A DNA stretch of 60,563 bases, from positions 1 through 60,563 of the forward strand of contig CAOJGQ010000005.1 of assembly GCA_948435375.1 (NCBI GenBank), given 5' to 3'. The position numbers and the translations under genes were made by a program. The notes beneath the pieces were generated by a model. It did not search any database. It was not told where the DNA came from and saw only the letters and a program-made list of their open reading frames with translations. Source of the stretch: an uncultured Candidatus Saccharibacteria bacterium. Lineage in GTDB: Bacteria; Patescibacteriota; Saccharimonadia; Saccharimonadales; Saccharimonadaceae. Below, one piece after another: positions 42,230 to 50,761 of this stretch (position 1 is its first letter; each line of letters starts with the position of its first letter).

Positions 42230-42235
42230 TATACT
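42230..42235 (+). promoter_or_regulatory. -10 box of a leaderless promoter
   Basis: TATACT ends 7 nt before ATG 42243; no SD. Confidence 0.55.
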
Positions 42236-42242
42236 GCGAAGT

Positions 42243-43754
42243 ATGTCAAAATTTAAATTCCGTCCGCATGCTCTCTTCCACTGGCTAAACAGCTGGCTTC
42301 ATCCTTCTTGGCTAGTTTATGCAAGCTTTTGTGGTTTTATTTCTGGTCTCAGCCTCTGTCTCGCCTTTCATAATTTTTGGCAAACCTCTAGCCTCTGGCT
42401 TATCGTTGCCATTCTCATGATTCTAGTCGGCATCATCATCTCGCGCCGTTGGCTCATCCCGCTTGCCCTGCTCGCCGGCGCTCTGCTCGGAAATTTTCGC
42501 ATCGCACCCGAACTATCTAGCTCAACCTATTTTAATCAGCTGGCCGGCAGCGAAGTAAATATCACCGGCAAAATCACTGAAGATCCAGACCTTAGCGATG
42601 GAAAAGTAGTTTTGCGCCTCACCGATCTGCGCCTAGAAGGGAAAGACCAAGTGTTTAGCGGTACCCTCTACGCCAGCCTCGCTGGTCGCCAGACCGATTT
42701 CCTACGCTCTGATCAAGTAACCTTACAAGGAAAACTCAACGCTGGTTTCGGCACCTTTGTCGCCACTATGTACCGACCCGAGGTTCTTGCCGTCGAACGC
42801 GCTGTCCCTGGCGACATCTTTGCTGAGATTAAACAAAATTTTGCTACCGCCGTCCATGCGCATATTCCGTCACCCGAAGCCGACCTCGGCCTTGGCTATC
42901 TCATGGGCATGAAAAACGGTCTGTCCAAAGATTTCTCCGACACCCTGCGCTTAGTAGGCATGACTCACGTAATCGTCGCTTCCGGCGCTCATCTTGGTAT
43001 CATCGTGAACCTCACCAAAAAGATCTTTGGCCGCCTTTCGCGCTTCGCCGAACTCCTTGCAGCGCTCTTGATGATTATGACGTTTGTGCTTATCGTTGGC
43101 TTCACCGCCTCTATGACTCGCGCTGCTTTAGTTACCAGTCTCTCCCTCTTAGTCGGCTATGTCGGCCGCAAATTCACTCCGCTTCGTCTTCTCCTATTCG
43201 TCGCTACTCTTACCCTTCTGATTAATCCTTTCTTCCTACTTAATCTTGGCTGGCAACTTTCCTTTGCCTCCTTTTTCGGCCTGCTTGTCGTCCTGCCCCG
43301 ACTGAAACGACAGTTCTACGGTGGCAAAGTCCCGTCCTGGCTCGCCAATATGCTTCTCACCAGCTTTGCCACCAGCCTAGTTTGCGCCCCGATTCTGATT
43401 TATAGCTATGGCACCTTCTCACTCCTATCATTTGTAGCGAACCTCATTATTCTACCCACCCTTCCTTACGTGATGCTATTTACTTTTCTCACTGGCCTCA
43501 CTAGTTCGCTCTCATTTCTCGCCGCTATCTTTGCTCGACTCGCTGCGGCTCTGCTCGATCTCCATATCTTCGTCATCAACTATCTCAGTCAAAAAACTAT
43601 GCTCATCTTCAATCTTCCCACTGGTGATCCCAAAATCTTCCTTGTTTATGTCATCCTGATCCTTTATCTCCTCTCGCCGGCTTGCATTCACCATTTTCGC
43701 AAAAAACATGTTATAATAAAAACAAGATGCAAGTTAATTCCGAGGCCGAAATGA
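42243..43754 (+). CDS. ComEC/Rec2-type DNA-uptake channel, membrane part only
   Basis: 503 residues. N-terminal helices and a DUF4131-like soluble region (about 90-190: VNITGKITEDPDLSDGKVVL...) precede the Competence domain, with GLSKDFSDTLRLVGMTHVIVASGAHLGIIV (about 225-255) and eight or so helices. It ends after the channel and lacks the metallo-beta-lactamase-like nuclease domain of full ComEC (700-800 residues). It would pass single-stranded DNA into the cytoplasm, and the degrading nuclease may be separate. CPR cells are known to rely on DNA uptake. A pseudopilin at 59063 may belong to the same machine. tsaE starts inside its 3' end. Confidence 0.85.
   Translation: MSKFKFRPHALFHWLNSWLHPSWLVYASFCGFISGLSLCLAFHNFWQTSSLWLIVAILMILVGIIISRRWLIPLALLAGALLGNFRIAPELSSSTYFNQLAGSEVNITGKITEDPDLSDGKVVLRLTDLRLEGKDQVFSGTLYASLAGRQTDFLRSDQVTLQGKLNAGFGTFVATMYRPEVLAVERAVPGDIFAEIKQNFATAVHAHIPSPEADLGLGYLMGMKNGLSKDFSDTLRLVGMTHVIVASGAHLGIIVNLTKKIFGRLSRFAELLAALLMIMTFVLIVGFTASMTRAALVTSLSLLVGYVGRKFTPLRLLLFVATLTLLINPFFLLNLGWQLSFASFFGLLVVLPRLKRQFYGGKVPSWLANMLLTSFATSLVCAPILIYSYGTFSLLSFVANLIILPTLPYVMLFTFLTGLTSSLSFLAAIFARLAAALLDLHIFVINYLSQKTMLIFNLPTGDPKIFLVYVILILYLLSPACIHHFRKKHVIIKTRCKLIPRPK
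43712..43717 (+). promoter_or_regulatory. -10 box of tsaE inside comEC
   Basis: TATAAT ends 9 nt before ATG 43727, within the last codons of comEC. It is therefore an internal, probably leaderless, promoter. Confidence 0.6.
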
Positions 43755-44287
43755 TCGATTTTGGGCGCACATTCGCTAGTGCGTTAGTCTTGCCGTGCGT
43801 GCTCGAGCTCAAAGGCGACGTTGGCGTCGGCAAAACTACTTTTGTGCGCGGTCTAGCAGCTGGTCTTGGCCTGAACGAACCGGTCACCAGCCCAAGTTTC
43901 ACAATTTCTAAGCGTTACGCTTGTCAGGGAGGGGAATTAGTGCACTACGATTTCTATCGCCTCGATGACCCTGGTCTCATGTCCAGCGAACTAGCTGATA
44001 CTTTGTCCCAGCCCGACACTCTGGTTGTTATTGAATGGGGCGGCGATGTTCAAGATTTGCTCCCCAATCAAACTATCACCCTTGAATTTAGCCTCCAAGA
44101 CGATAATTCACGCGAGATTAACATTAGTTCTACAACTAATTCACCCCTTGTCCAAAACCTGTGGAAAACCTGTGGAAAACTTTCAGTAACCTGTGGAAAA
44201 ATGAACAAACCTTGTGTGCAAAACTCCGAAAACTGTGGAAAACTCTGCGAAAAACCCACCAAAAACCTCCAGAAAGGCCAAAAATGA
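43727..44287 (+). CDS. tsaE: tRNA t6A biosynthesis ATPase TsaE, with unusual C-terminal tail
   Basis: 186 residues from ATG 43727, overlapping comEC by 28 nt. LKGDVGVGKTTFVRGLAAGLG is the Walker A, SPSFTISKRY the switch motif, and HYDFYRLDD with VVIEWGGDVQDLLP complete the family core (to about 130). TsaE works with TsaB and TsaD to make N6-threonylcarbamoyladenosine at position 37 of ANN-decoding tRNAs. The last 55 residues (LWKTCGKLSVTCGKMNKPC...) are not TsaE-like. They come from a DNA stretch with four TGTGGAAAA motifs, so the tail may be non-functional coding. Confidence 0.92.
   Translation: MQVNSEAEMIDFGRTFASALVLPCVLELKGDVGVGKTTFVRGLAAGLGLNEPVTSPSFTISKRYACQGGELVHYDFYRLDDPGLMSSELADTLSQPDTLVVIEWGGDVQDLLPNQTITLEFSLQDDNSREINISSTTNSPLVQNLWKTCGKLSVTCGKMNKPCVQNSENCGKLCEKPTKNLQKGQK
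44160..44242 (-). other. cluster of four TTTTCCACA (DnaA-box-like) motifs
   Basis: TGTGGAAAA at 44160-44168, 44171-44179, 44192-44200 and 44234-44242, i.e. TTTTCCACA on the minus strand, matching the relaxed DnaA-box TTWTNCACA. They lie in the 3' tail of tsaE and in the start region before tsaB. The same motif recurs at 19005-19025 in another reading frame, which points to selection on DNA rather than protein. No dnaA or AT-rich unwinding region is near, so an origin is not claimed. Confidence 0.45.
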
Positions 44288-44619
44288 CCAAAATGTATCT
44301 CGATACCTCCACCAATCTTGTCAAACTTCAGCTTGGGGAAAAGAGCTATGAATGGGATGCTGGACATGATATGGCGCGTAATTTACAGAAATACATTGCC
44401 GACCAGCTAGCCTTTCAGCATAAAACTTGGCAAGATCTCTCTGAAATCACCTTTTTCTCTGGACCAGGCTCTTTCACGGGGCTTCGTATCGGTGCTGCAA
44501 TTGTGAACGCTTTGGCTGACCAGCTAGATATTCCACTCTACGACCATCATGGCCAACGACATCAAATTATCCTCCCCGATTACGGCCGCCCCGCGAACAT
44601 TAGTCAGCCACGCAAATAA
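44284..44619 (+). CDS. tsaB: TsaB-like t6A protein, short form
   Basis: 111 residues from ATG 44284, overlapping the tsaE stop (ATGA). MYLDTSTNLVKLQLG is the N-terminal ASKHA-like strand pair and FFSGPGSFTGLRIGAAIVNALAD is the strongest TsaB signature. The usual protein is about 200-230 residues, so only the N-terminal half (the part that dimerises with TsaD in well-studied systems) is left. The frame closes normally with no following homologous frame seen, so this looks like a reduced form and not a fresh truncation. Works with TsaE above. Confidence 0.8.
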   Translation: MTKMYLDTSTNLVKLQLGEKSYEWDAGHDMARNLQKYIADQLAFQHKTWQDLSEITFFSGPGSFTGLRIGAAIVNALADQLDIPLYDHHGQRHQIILPDYGRPANISQPRK

Positions 44620-44650
44620 GGCGTATCTTTCAACTAAAACCTCGAAAAAC

Positions 44651-44678
44651 TTGGTATATTCACAAAGTATGATACAAT
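44651..44678 (+). promoter_or_regulatory. rny promoter
   Basis: TTGGTA, 16 bp, TATGA-TACAAT (44673-44678). The 80-nt leader has a GCTGGTAT/ATACCAGC hairpin just before the SD. Confidence 0.55.
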
Positions 44679-44762
44679 AGAATCGGAAATTTATTATTTA
44701 TTATATTTTTGTTAATCCCGCTGGTATCAGGAAAATACCAGCAACAACGAGAAAGGTTTATC

Positions 44763-46280
44763 GTGGATATAGTTTTAGTGATTGTAGCGCTAATCATCGG
44801 CGCTGGTGTTGGTGCGGGCGGACTTTTTGCCTATAATAAAAAGAACGAAAACGGCGGTAAAAATCGCGCCGAAGATCTCATTCGCAAGGCAAAAAATGAA
44901 GCCTCTGACATTGTTTTGAAAGCCAAAAGTGACGCCACCGACATGGCAGCTCGCTCGCAACAAGAAGAGGCCGAACGCCGCCGGGAGTGGAAAAACACAG
45001 AACATCGTTTGAGCGAACGTGAGAATAATCTTGATAACAAACTCGACCAGCTCGAGAAAAAAACCGAGCGTCTCGCTAAAGAAGAAAAAGAACTTGATGA
45101 TTTAAAAACTGAAGTGCGTGATATTCGCAATCGTCAACAAGAAAAACTCGAAAAAATTGCTGGCCTTTCCAAAGAAGCTGCGCGCGAAAAACTGATGCAA
45201 ATGACCGAACGCGACATCAAACAAGATCTCGCTGGCTTGGTCGCCAAGGAGCAAAAAGAAATCAAACACGAAGTTGACGAAACCGCTCAAGCTATTTTGC
45301 TCACCGCCATGGAGCGCATGTCATCCGAAGTGACCGCCGATCGTACGGTTACGGCTCTAAAACTCCCCGATGACGACATGAAAGGCCGCATTATCGGCAA
45401 GGAAGGTCGCAATATTCAGGCTTTACAGCGCGCCACTGGTGTTGATATTATGGTTGATGATACGCCAGGCATGGTAGTACTGTCGAGTTTTGATCCGATT
45501 CGTCGTCAAGTTGCGCGTTATGCGCTTGAACGCCTCATGAAAGACGGACGGATTAATCCTAGCTCGATCGAGGAAGCCGTTGCCAAAGCCGAACGTGAGA
45601 TCGAGAAAGAAGTTATCCGCGCCGGTGAAGATGCAGCGCGCGAAGTTGGCGTGGTTGGTATTCCACGCGAGCTGATCCATCTGCTTGGTGAACTCAAATT
45701 CCGCACTAGCTATGGCCAAAACGTCTTGCTTCACTCTGTGGAGATGGCGCACATTGCGGGCATGATTGCCGAAGAAATTGGTGCGAACAAGCGCGTTGCG
45801 AAAACCGCCACCCTTCTTCACGACATCGGCAAAGCTGTCACTCATAAAATCGAAGGGAAACACGCCGACATTGGTGCTGAATTAGCTAAGAAATATGGCA
45901 TGCCAGACAATGTTGTTCATGCCATGGCCGCTCACCATGACGATATCGAAGCCACTACGCCTGAAGCTGTCATTGTCAAGATTGTTGATTCGCTCTCTGC
46001 GGCCCGTCCTGGCGCCCGTAATATTTCGGCCGAGAATTTTGCTGAGCGTATGCGTGATCTAGAAAATATCGCCACTAGCTTTCCCGGCATCGACAAAGCC
46101 TACGCTATCTCTGCTGGCCGCGAAATTCGCGTTATTGTTGAGCCGAAACAGATTGATGATTTGTCTGCTCTGAAACTAGCACGCGACATTGCCAACAAAA
46201 TCGAAGCAACTATGTCATACCCGGGTGTCATCAAGGTAAACGTGATTCGCGAGACTCGCGCTGTCGAATATGCCAAATAA
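44763..46280 (+). CDS. rny: ribonuclease Y
   Basis: 505 residues from GTG 44763, with AGAAAGG 6 nt upstream; the longer frame from 44709 has no SD and would bury the membrane helix behind extra residues. An N-terminal helix (VDIVLVIVALIIGAGVGAGGLFAY) anchors it, then a long coiled coil (about 30-190), a KH domain (GRIIGKEGRNIQALQRATGVDIMVDDTP) and the HD domain (TLLHDIGKAVTH). It starts mRNA decay by endonucleolytic cleavage at the membrane in bacteria lacking RNase E. The next gene overlaps its stop by 11 nt. Confidence 0.96.
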   Translation: MDIVLVIVALIIGAGVGAGGLFAYNKKNENGGKNRAEDLIRKAKNEASDIVLKAKSDATDMAARSQQEEAERRREWKNTEHRLSERENNLDNKLDQLEKKTERLAKEEKELDDLKTEVRDIRNRQQEKLEKIAGLSKEAAREKLMQMTERDIKQDLAGLVAKEQKEIKHEVDETAQAILLTAMERMSSEVTADRTVTALKLPDDDMKGRIIGKEGRNIQALQRATGVDIMVDDTPGMVVLSSFDPIRRQVARYALERLMKDGRINPSSIEEAVAKAEREIEKEVIRAGEDAAREVGVVGIPRELIHLLGELKFRTSYGQNVLLHSVEMAHIAGMIAEEIGANKRVAKTATLLHDIGKAVTHKIEGKHADIGAELAKKYGMPDNVVHAMAAHHDDIEATTPEAVIVKIVDSLSAARPGARNISAENFAERMRDLENIATSFPGIDKAYAISAGREIRVIVEPKQIDDLSALKLARDIANKIEATMSYPGVIKVNVIRETRAVEYAK

Positions 46281-47049
46281 CACTTCACTCAAGTCGCACG
46301 TCTCCAAAAAGACTATCTTAAAAGCCGTCGCGCTTGTCATAATCATCGGTGCGCTAGTTGGCTATCTTGGCTGGGATATTATTGCGGGTGGCCCACTGAC
46401 GCGAATTTTCTCCGAAGGGAATCAAGAAAAGCTTCAAGCCACTATCGCTTCTTGGGGGATTTTCGCACCATTATTATATATTCTTCTACAAATCACTCAA
46501 ACCGTCGTCGCGCCCATCCCTGGGCAAGTCGTCGGCGGCATCGGTGGCTATCTTTTTGGCGGGTGGGGAATCCTCTGGACTTTAATTGGCACTTTGATCG
46601 GGTGTTATATTGTTTTTCGTCTTGCTCGCCGTTTTGGCCGTCCCTTACTCGAAAAGATCTTCAAAAAGTCCGCTGTCGATAAATTCGATTTTATCATCAA
46701 TGCCAAAAGCTCCTCATTAGTTATCTTTGCGATTTTTCTGTTACCCGGTTTTCCGGATGATATCGTTTGTTATATTGCTGGTCTGACAAATTTGCCGATT
46801 CGTCGGCTTGTTTTTCTAATGGCGTTTGGCCGACTTCCGACTATCATTTTTACCAACATGATCGGCGCTGGTGTCGGCGAAAATCTTACGCTTGTGGCAA
46901 TTGCGTCGCTGGCGGGCGTTCTTTTGCTTGGCCTCATCACCTGGAAACGCGAATGGCTCATGCAATTCTTCAAAGCCAGCACCAAAGACGCCAACCATGC
47001 CAACAGTTCCAAGCAAGAAAAGTCTGACCAAGAATCTCCCGAAGCATAG
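46270..47049 (+). CDS. TVP38/TMEM64 (DedA-like, VTT domain) membrane protein
   Basis: 259 residues with about six hydrophobic segments. After an N-terminal anchor helix, the VTT/SNARE-associated region holds ITQTVVAPIPGQVVGGIGGYLFGGWG and IVFRLARRFGR, then LLPGFPDDIVCYIAGLTNLP, the conserved re-entrant loop features. The tail is Lys/Ser-rich. Some DedA-superfamily members flip polyprenyl phosphate or phospholipids, which would serve glycan recycling here; this is inference. The start overlaps rny by 11 nt, so it is in the same transcript. Confidence 0.88.
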   Translation: MPNNTSLKSHVSKKTILKAVALVIIIGALVGYLGWDIIAGGPLTRIFSEGNQEKLQATIASWGIFAPLLYILLQITQTVVAPIPGQVVGGIGGYLFGGWGILWTLIGTLIGCYIVFRLARRFGRPLLEKIFKKSAVDKFDFIINAKSSSLVIFAIFLLPGFPDDIVCYIAGLTNLPIRRLVFLMAFGRLPTIIFTNMIGAGVGENLTLVAIASLAGVLLLGLITWKREWLMQFFKASTKDANHANSSKQEKSDQESPEA

Positions 47050-47072
47050 CCAAATTATCCTAGCACCAAGAG

Positions 47073-47726
47073 CTACATATAATGATACAGTTCCGCTGCG
47101 TTCGCTAAATCTCCAATTGTCCTGTACTTTTCATAATTTTTGAAGCGTAGATATTTCGCGTCATTTTTATTTGCTAGACTTAGCAATTCGTCAAAATCAA
47201 TCACCTGAAGTTCAATTTCTTCTCCCCCGTCCAGTTGTTGCGGACTGATCTCTTCTAGGCCACTCGCAAGAAAGGTGTAAACCAGCCAATCAATCTTCGC
47301 AAAAGGCTGATTCACGCCAATCAGTTTCCAATCCCGGAATTTCATTCCAGCCTCTTCCGCCATCTCGCGCTTTGCCGCCGCCAGCTCATCCTCATCTGGA
47401 TTATCGTTTCTTCCGCCCGGAAAATCATAAAACCAATCTTTACGCGGCTGTCGTTGATAAGTTACGAGCAACCCCGGCCGGTCAAATGTTGCAATTTTTA
47501 CAACATCCTTCAAACGCTTCTTTTCTCCTGGCGTAATAATTGCTACGATTTTCACCGTATCCGCCCGTCTCAACATCTCAAAAGTCGCCCTTGTCCTGTC
47601 AAACATCTCCTGCGGCCACTGATAAACATCAAAAATCTCTCCCACAAACTTCAATTCCGCCTTCTCCGGAATCGTTTTAACATTTTCCGGCACAAAAGTC
47701 CGCTTGCCAAATTTTCCTCGGTGCAT
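47073..47726 (-). CDS. NUDIX hydrolase, ADP-sugar-pyrophosphatase-like
   Basis: 217 residues from ATG 47726, preferred because GGAGGG lies 6 nt upstream and a TATAAT lies about 35 nt before it; the frame can start at 47783. The N-terminal region (to about 75) is a beta domain. KDWFYDFPGGRNDNPDEDELAAAKREMAEEAGM is the Nudix box with a slightly longer spacer before the first Glu. SGLEEISPQQLDGGEEIELQVIDF follows as in ADP-ribose/ADP-sugar pyrophosphatases. Substrate not determinable. It converges with the TVP38 gene. Confidence 0.85.
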   Translation of the reverse strand: MHRGKFGKRTFVPENVKTIPEKAELKFVGEIFDVYQWPQEMFDRTRATFEMLRRADTVKIVAIITPGEKKRLKDVVKIATFDRPGLLVTYQRQPRKDWFYDFPGGRNDNPDEDELAAAKREMAEEAGMKFRDWKLIGVNQPFAKIDWLVYTFLASGLEEISPQQLDGGEEIELQVIDFDELLSLANKNDAKYLRFKNYEKYRTIGDLANAAELYHYM

Positions 47727-47904
47727 CTTCGCCCTCCATTCCTGTCTTCTAACAATTGTCGCAATTATAACACGCGATTCCATACCTTACCAGTAATTAT
47801 ATATCGCAATTGCATTTTTCCGTATCTACTGATAGAATATAATGAACCGGATTTAGAGTTTACAAATCGCCTACACTGGCCTGATTTATCACAAAAGGAG
47901 GTTT

Positions 47905-49803
47905 ATGCCCAAAACTACCAAGAAAAAATCGTCAAACAGCAATGCTGCCCGTTGGCTATTTTTCGTCATTCTGTTGTTACTTTGCTGTTATGGTTTTTCT
48001 ATGCTTTTTACCCCGAGCGAAACTGTCACCGAAGTCCCGCTCTCCAATATCATTTCCAAAGCCAACACGCCGAATAGTGAGATCGAAAAAATCACTGTCG
48101 AGGGCAATCGTCTCCGTATCACCTATAAAGGTCAAAAACATCCCACCGAAACCTCTTACAAAGATGCCTCCGGTACACTTTACGACCAGGGTTTGATCGA
48201 CCATTGTAGCGAGCTTAGTGGCGCCGAAGCTGAAGCTTGCCACGAAAAATATCCCGCTATCGAATATGTTGAACCATCTAATTTTTGGGATTATGCGATT
48301 AATATTGCCGTTATCATTTTACCAATTGTCGTCATTATTATCTTCTTCAGCTCTATGATGCGTCAGGCGCAGTCGATGAACAGTCAATCCATGGGTTTTG
48401 GCAAAGCGAAGGCTAGGCTTTACGGTCCTGACAAGAAAAAAGTTTTGTTCGAAGATGTAGCGGGGAATGATGCTGCGAAACAAGATCTGACCGAGATCGT
48501 CGATTTTCTCAAAGAACCGAAAAAATATGAAAAACTTGGGGCGAAAATTCCACGCGGCGTTTTGTTGGCCGGTGAGCCGGGCACGGGGAAAACGCTCATG
48601 GCGCGTGCCGTTGCTGGCGAAGCTTCCGTGCCGTTCTTCAGCATTTCTGGTTCCGAATTCGCTGAAATGTTCGTCGGTGTTGGTGCCTCACGCGTGCGCG
48701 ATCTGTTCGCCAAAGCGAAAAAGAACGCCCCCTCGATTATCTTTATTGACGAAATTGACGCGGTCGCGCATAAGCGCGACGCGCGTGGCGGAGCAGGGCG
48801 TGAAGATGAACAGACGCTCAACCAAATCCTGGTTGAAATGGATGGCTTTGACAATGATTCTGGTGTGATTGTAATTGCTGCGACTAACCGCGTCGATATG
48901 TTAGATAAAGCCCTGCTCCGTCCTGGCCGCTTCGATCGTCACGTCAACGTCACGCTACCTGAGCGTAAGGACCGCCTCGAGATTTTGAACGTCCATTTCA
49001 AAAACAAGCCCAAGGAGAAAAACGTTGACTTAGACGCTCTCGCGGCCAAAACCGCCGGCAGTTCGGGGGCTGATTTGGCCAACATTGCGAACGAAGCTGC
49101 CATCACGGCCGCTCGCGAAGGTCATAAAGAGATTACAAATGCCGATTTGACCGAGGCGTTTGAGCGGGTCGCGATCGGCCCCGAGCGCAAGAGTAAGGCC
49201 ATGAACGACCACGAGCGCAAAATCACCGCCTATCACGAAGCTGGTCATGCCATCGTTGGTCATGTCCTGCCCGATTCCGATCCAGTTCACAAAGTTACCA
49301 TTATCCCGCGCGGTCGCACCGGTGGCGTCACCTGGTTCCTCCCACCCGAAGACCGTAGCTACAAAAACATTTATGAACTGAAAGATATTCTCGCTCGTGC
49401 GATGGGTGGCCGCATGGCAGAAAAGCTCATTTTCGGCTCCGACGCTATTACTACTGGCGCTTCTTCAGATCTCAAACATGTCGCTGAGCTTAGTAAGGAA
49501 ATGATTGTTGAAGAGGGCATGGGTAGCCAAACCCGCAATCTCGTCTTTCCCGAGAGCAACGCTGAATATTATATGGTCGCCTCCAGCAAGCCATACTCCG
49601 AAAAGACTGCCGAGCTAATCGACAAAGAAGTTCGTGATTTGTCCGATGAAGCTGCTCGCCGCGCCGAGGAAGTCCTCCGTGCCAACCAGCCGGTGCTCGA
49701 TCAGCTCGCTGCTGCCTTGCTCGAGCACGAAACACTCGAAGAAAAAGAGCTCGCTCCACTTCTGAAGGATGCCAAACTCCCTCCCTCCGCCAAGCTGCAC
49801 TAA
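47905..49803 (+). CDS. ftsH: ATP-dependent zinc metalloprotease FtsH
   Basis: 632 residues. Two membrane helices (about 17-35 and 131-150) flank an exported domain. The AAA module has Walker A GEPGTGKT (about 222-229), Walker [12 protein letters not shown] and the second region of homology [20 protein letters not shown]. The protease has zinc motif HEAGH (about 443-447). It degrades membrane and regulatory proteins at the cytoplasmic face. SD AAAAGGAGG lies 3-4 nt before the ATG. The exported loop is longer than usual and holds two cysteines ([16 protein letters not shown]). Monocistronic. Confidence 0.97.
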   Translation: MPKTTKKKSSNSNAARWLFFVILLLLCCYGFSMLFTPSETVTEVPLSNIISKANTPNSEIEKITVEGNRLRITYKGQKHPTETSYKDASGTLYDQGLIDHCSELSGAEAEACHEKYPAIEYVEPSNFWDYAINIAVIILPIVVIIIFFSSMMRQAQSMNSQSMGFGKAKARLYGPDKKKVLFEDVAGNDAAKQDLTEIVDFLKEPKKYEKLGAKIPRGVLLAGEPGTGKTLMARAVAGEASVPFFSISGSEFAEMFVGVGASRVRDLFAKAKKNAPSIIFIDEIDAVAHKRDARGGAGREDEQTLNQILVEMDGFDNDSGVIVIAATNRVDMLDKALLRPGRFDRHVNVTLPERKDRLEILNVHFKNKPKEKNVDLDALAAKTAGSSGADLANIANEAAITAAREGHKEITNADLTEAFERVAIGPERKSKAMNDHERKITAYHEAGHAIVGHVLPDSDPVHKVTIIPRGRTGGVTWFLPPEDRSYKNIYELKDILARAMGGRMAEKLIFGSDAITTGASSDLKHVAELSKEMIVEEGMGSQTRNLVFPESNAEYYMVASSKPYSEKTAELIDKEVRDLSDEAARRAEEVLRANQPVLDQLAAALLEHETLEEKELAPLLKDAKLPPSAKLH

Positions 49804-49817
49804 GGGACAGAGCGGTC

Positions 49818-49850
49818 AAAAAAATGGCTAGAGAATCAATTTCTCTAGCC
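49818..49850 (-). terminator. terminator of the 49938 gene
   Basis: Minus strand: GGCTAGAGAA pairs with its complement (loop TTGA) and is followed by a T run. On the plus strand no T run follows, so it mainly serves the minus gene, though it stands just after ftsH. Confidence 0.8.
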
Positions 49851-49937
49851 ACTAAGGCGCATAGCTTCGAAGCATAAACTAGGATTTATTTTATCCCGAG
49901 GAAACCTATTCATCAAGGCTGGTCATCAATCCTTAGC

Positions 49938-50291
49938 CTATTCATCATACCATTCGTCCAGTCCGTAATCGTCCTGATATTGCAGGTTGGATGGCGTGAG
50001 CGAATAGCCCCAACTCGTGATATCAACATGCCAACCTGCCGCTACGATATACAGCGGAACGTTTTTCAACCAACGTCCATCATATTCTCTACCACGCTCG
50101 CGTGCTGCTTTTTTAATTACGCTTTTAAGCTTATCCCTATCTAAGGCGATATTGTCTGCAGGGTTCTTCCGGCGTTTCTTGATAATTAACTTATTGACCG
50201 CTTGCAAGACGAAGTCTTCCATACGTACATCTGAATCATAAACTTCCAAAGGTGACAAAATCAACGATTTGCTCTGATTTTTTCTACTCAT
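49938..50291 (-). CDS. hypothetical basic protein
   Basis: 117 residues, no membrane segment or signal peptide. The middle is Lys/Arg-rich (KLIIKKRRKNPAD, KKAARERGREYDGRWLKN), the end aromatic and acidic (YQDDYGLDEWYDE). SD GGGAGGG lies 5 nt before the ATG. A canonical minus-strand promoter and a terminator frame it, so it is a real gene. I recognise no family. The basic middle could suit nucleic acid binding, but that is a guess. Confidence 0.6.
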   Translation of the reverse strand: MSRKNQSKSLILSPLEVYDSDVRMEDFVLQAVNKLIIKKRRKNPADNIALDRDKLKSVIKKAARERGREYDGRWLKNVPLYIVAAGWHVDITSWGYSLTPSNLQYQDDYGLDEWYDE

Positions 50292-50383
50292 TCTTTCCCT
50301 CCCGTTTCTAAGTATTTTATTTCGAGCATTTTTAAGACACTAAAACCCCAAGCAACGACTCAAAGAACCGCGCCTCTACCTTC

Positions 50384-50412
50384 ATTATAGCACACATTAC
50401 GACAAAAGTCAA
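50384..50412 (-). promoter_or_regulatory. TTGACT-N17-TATAAT promoter (minus)
   Basis: Minus strand TTGACT (50407-50412), 17 bp, TGTGC-TATAAT (50384-50389). Its -35 box lies only 3 bp from that of the divergent tRNA-Leu promoter. Confidence 0.78.
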
Positions 50413-50415
50413 TAC

Positions 50416-50444
50416 TTAACCCACCTCTATAAGTGTGCTATACT
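50416..50444 (+). promoter_or_regulatory. tRNA-Leu promoter
   Basis: TTAACC (50416-50421), 17 bp, TGTGC-TATACT (50439-50444), 50 nt before the tRNA. Confidence 0.65.
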
Positions 50445-50494
50445 AAAATTATCTGACGCAGGGAATCAGTCTGCGTTACAGTACAAAATTATAT

Positions 50495-50581
50495 GCCCGG
50501 ATGGCGGAATTGGTAGACGCGCTAGCTTCAGGTGCTAGTCTAAGCAATTAGGTGCAGGTTCAAGTCCTGTTCCGGGTACCA
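50495..50581 (+). tRNA. tRNA-Leu (CAG)
   Basis: An 87-nt cloverleaf with long variable arm and encoded CCA. Acceptor GCCCGGA/TCCGGGT (G1-U72 wobble), anticodon stem-loop CTAGC-TTCAGGT-GCTAG giving CAG, and T-arm GCAGGTTCAAGTCCTGT. The 180 bp up to the CDF gene hold no gene; a weak AATCATGATTTTTT may end the transcript. Confidence 0.95.
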
Positions 50582-50713
50582 TAACAGTTCGGCGACAAGG
50601 GCTATAACCTATAACTTAAAGCCACTTGCTCCATCCCGAACATTGACTTAGCGAGCCTCAGACATTGTCCGCTCTTAATCATGATTTTTTCATCCTAACT
50701 TCTTTTCAGAAGA

Positions 50714-50731
50714 TTGATAATTAATTATCAA
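50714..50731 (+). promoter_or_regulatory. 18-bp perfect palindrome upstream of CDF gene
   Basis: TTGATAATTAATTATCAA, 31 bp before the start codon of the cation transporter. An operator for a metal-responsive repressor is possible; no such regulator is adjacent. Confidence 0.5.
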
Positions 50732-50761
50732 GGCCGTCCCTACGGTCATTTTAGGAGTACT

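Noticed and set aside
44160-44242. Replication origin
   Set aside because: DnaA-box-like motifs occur, but dnaA, dnaN and an AT-rich unwinding region are not near, and the cluster lies inside genes.
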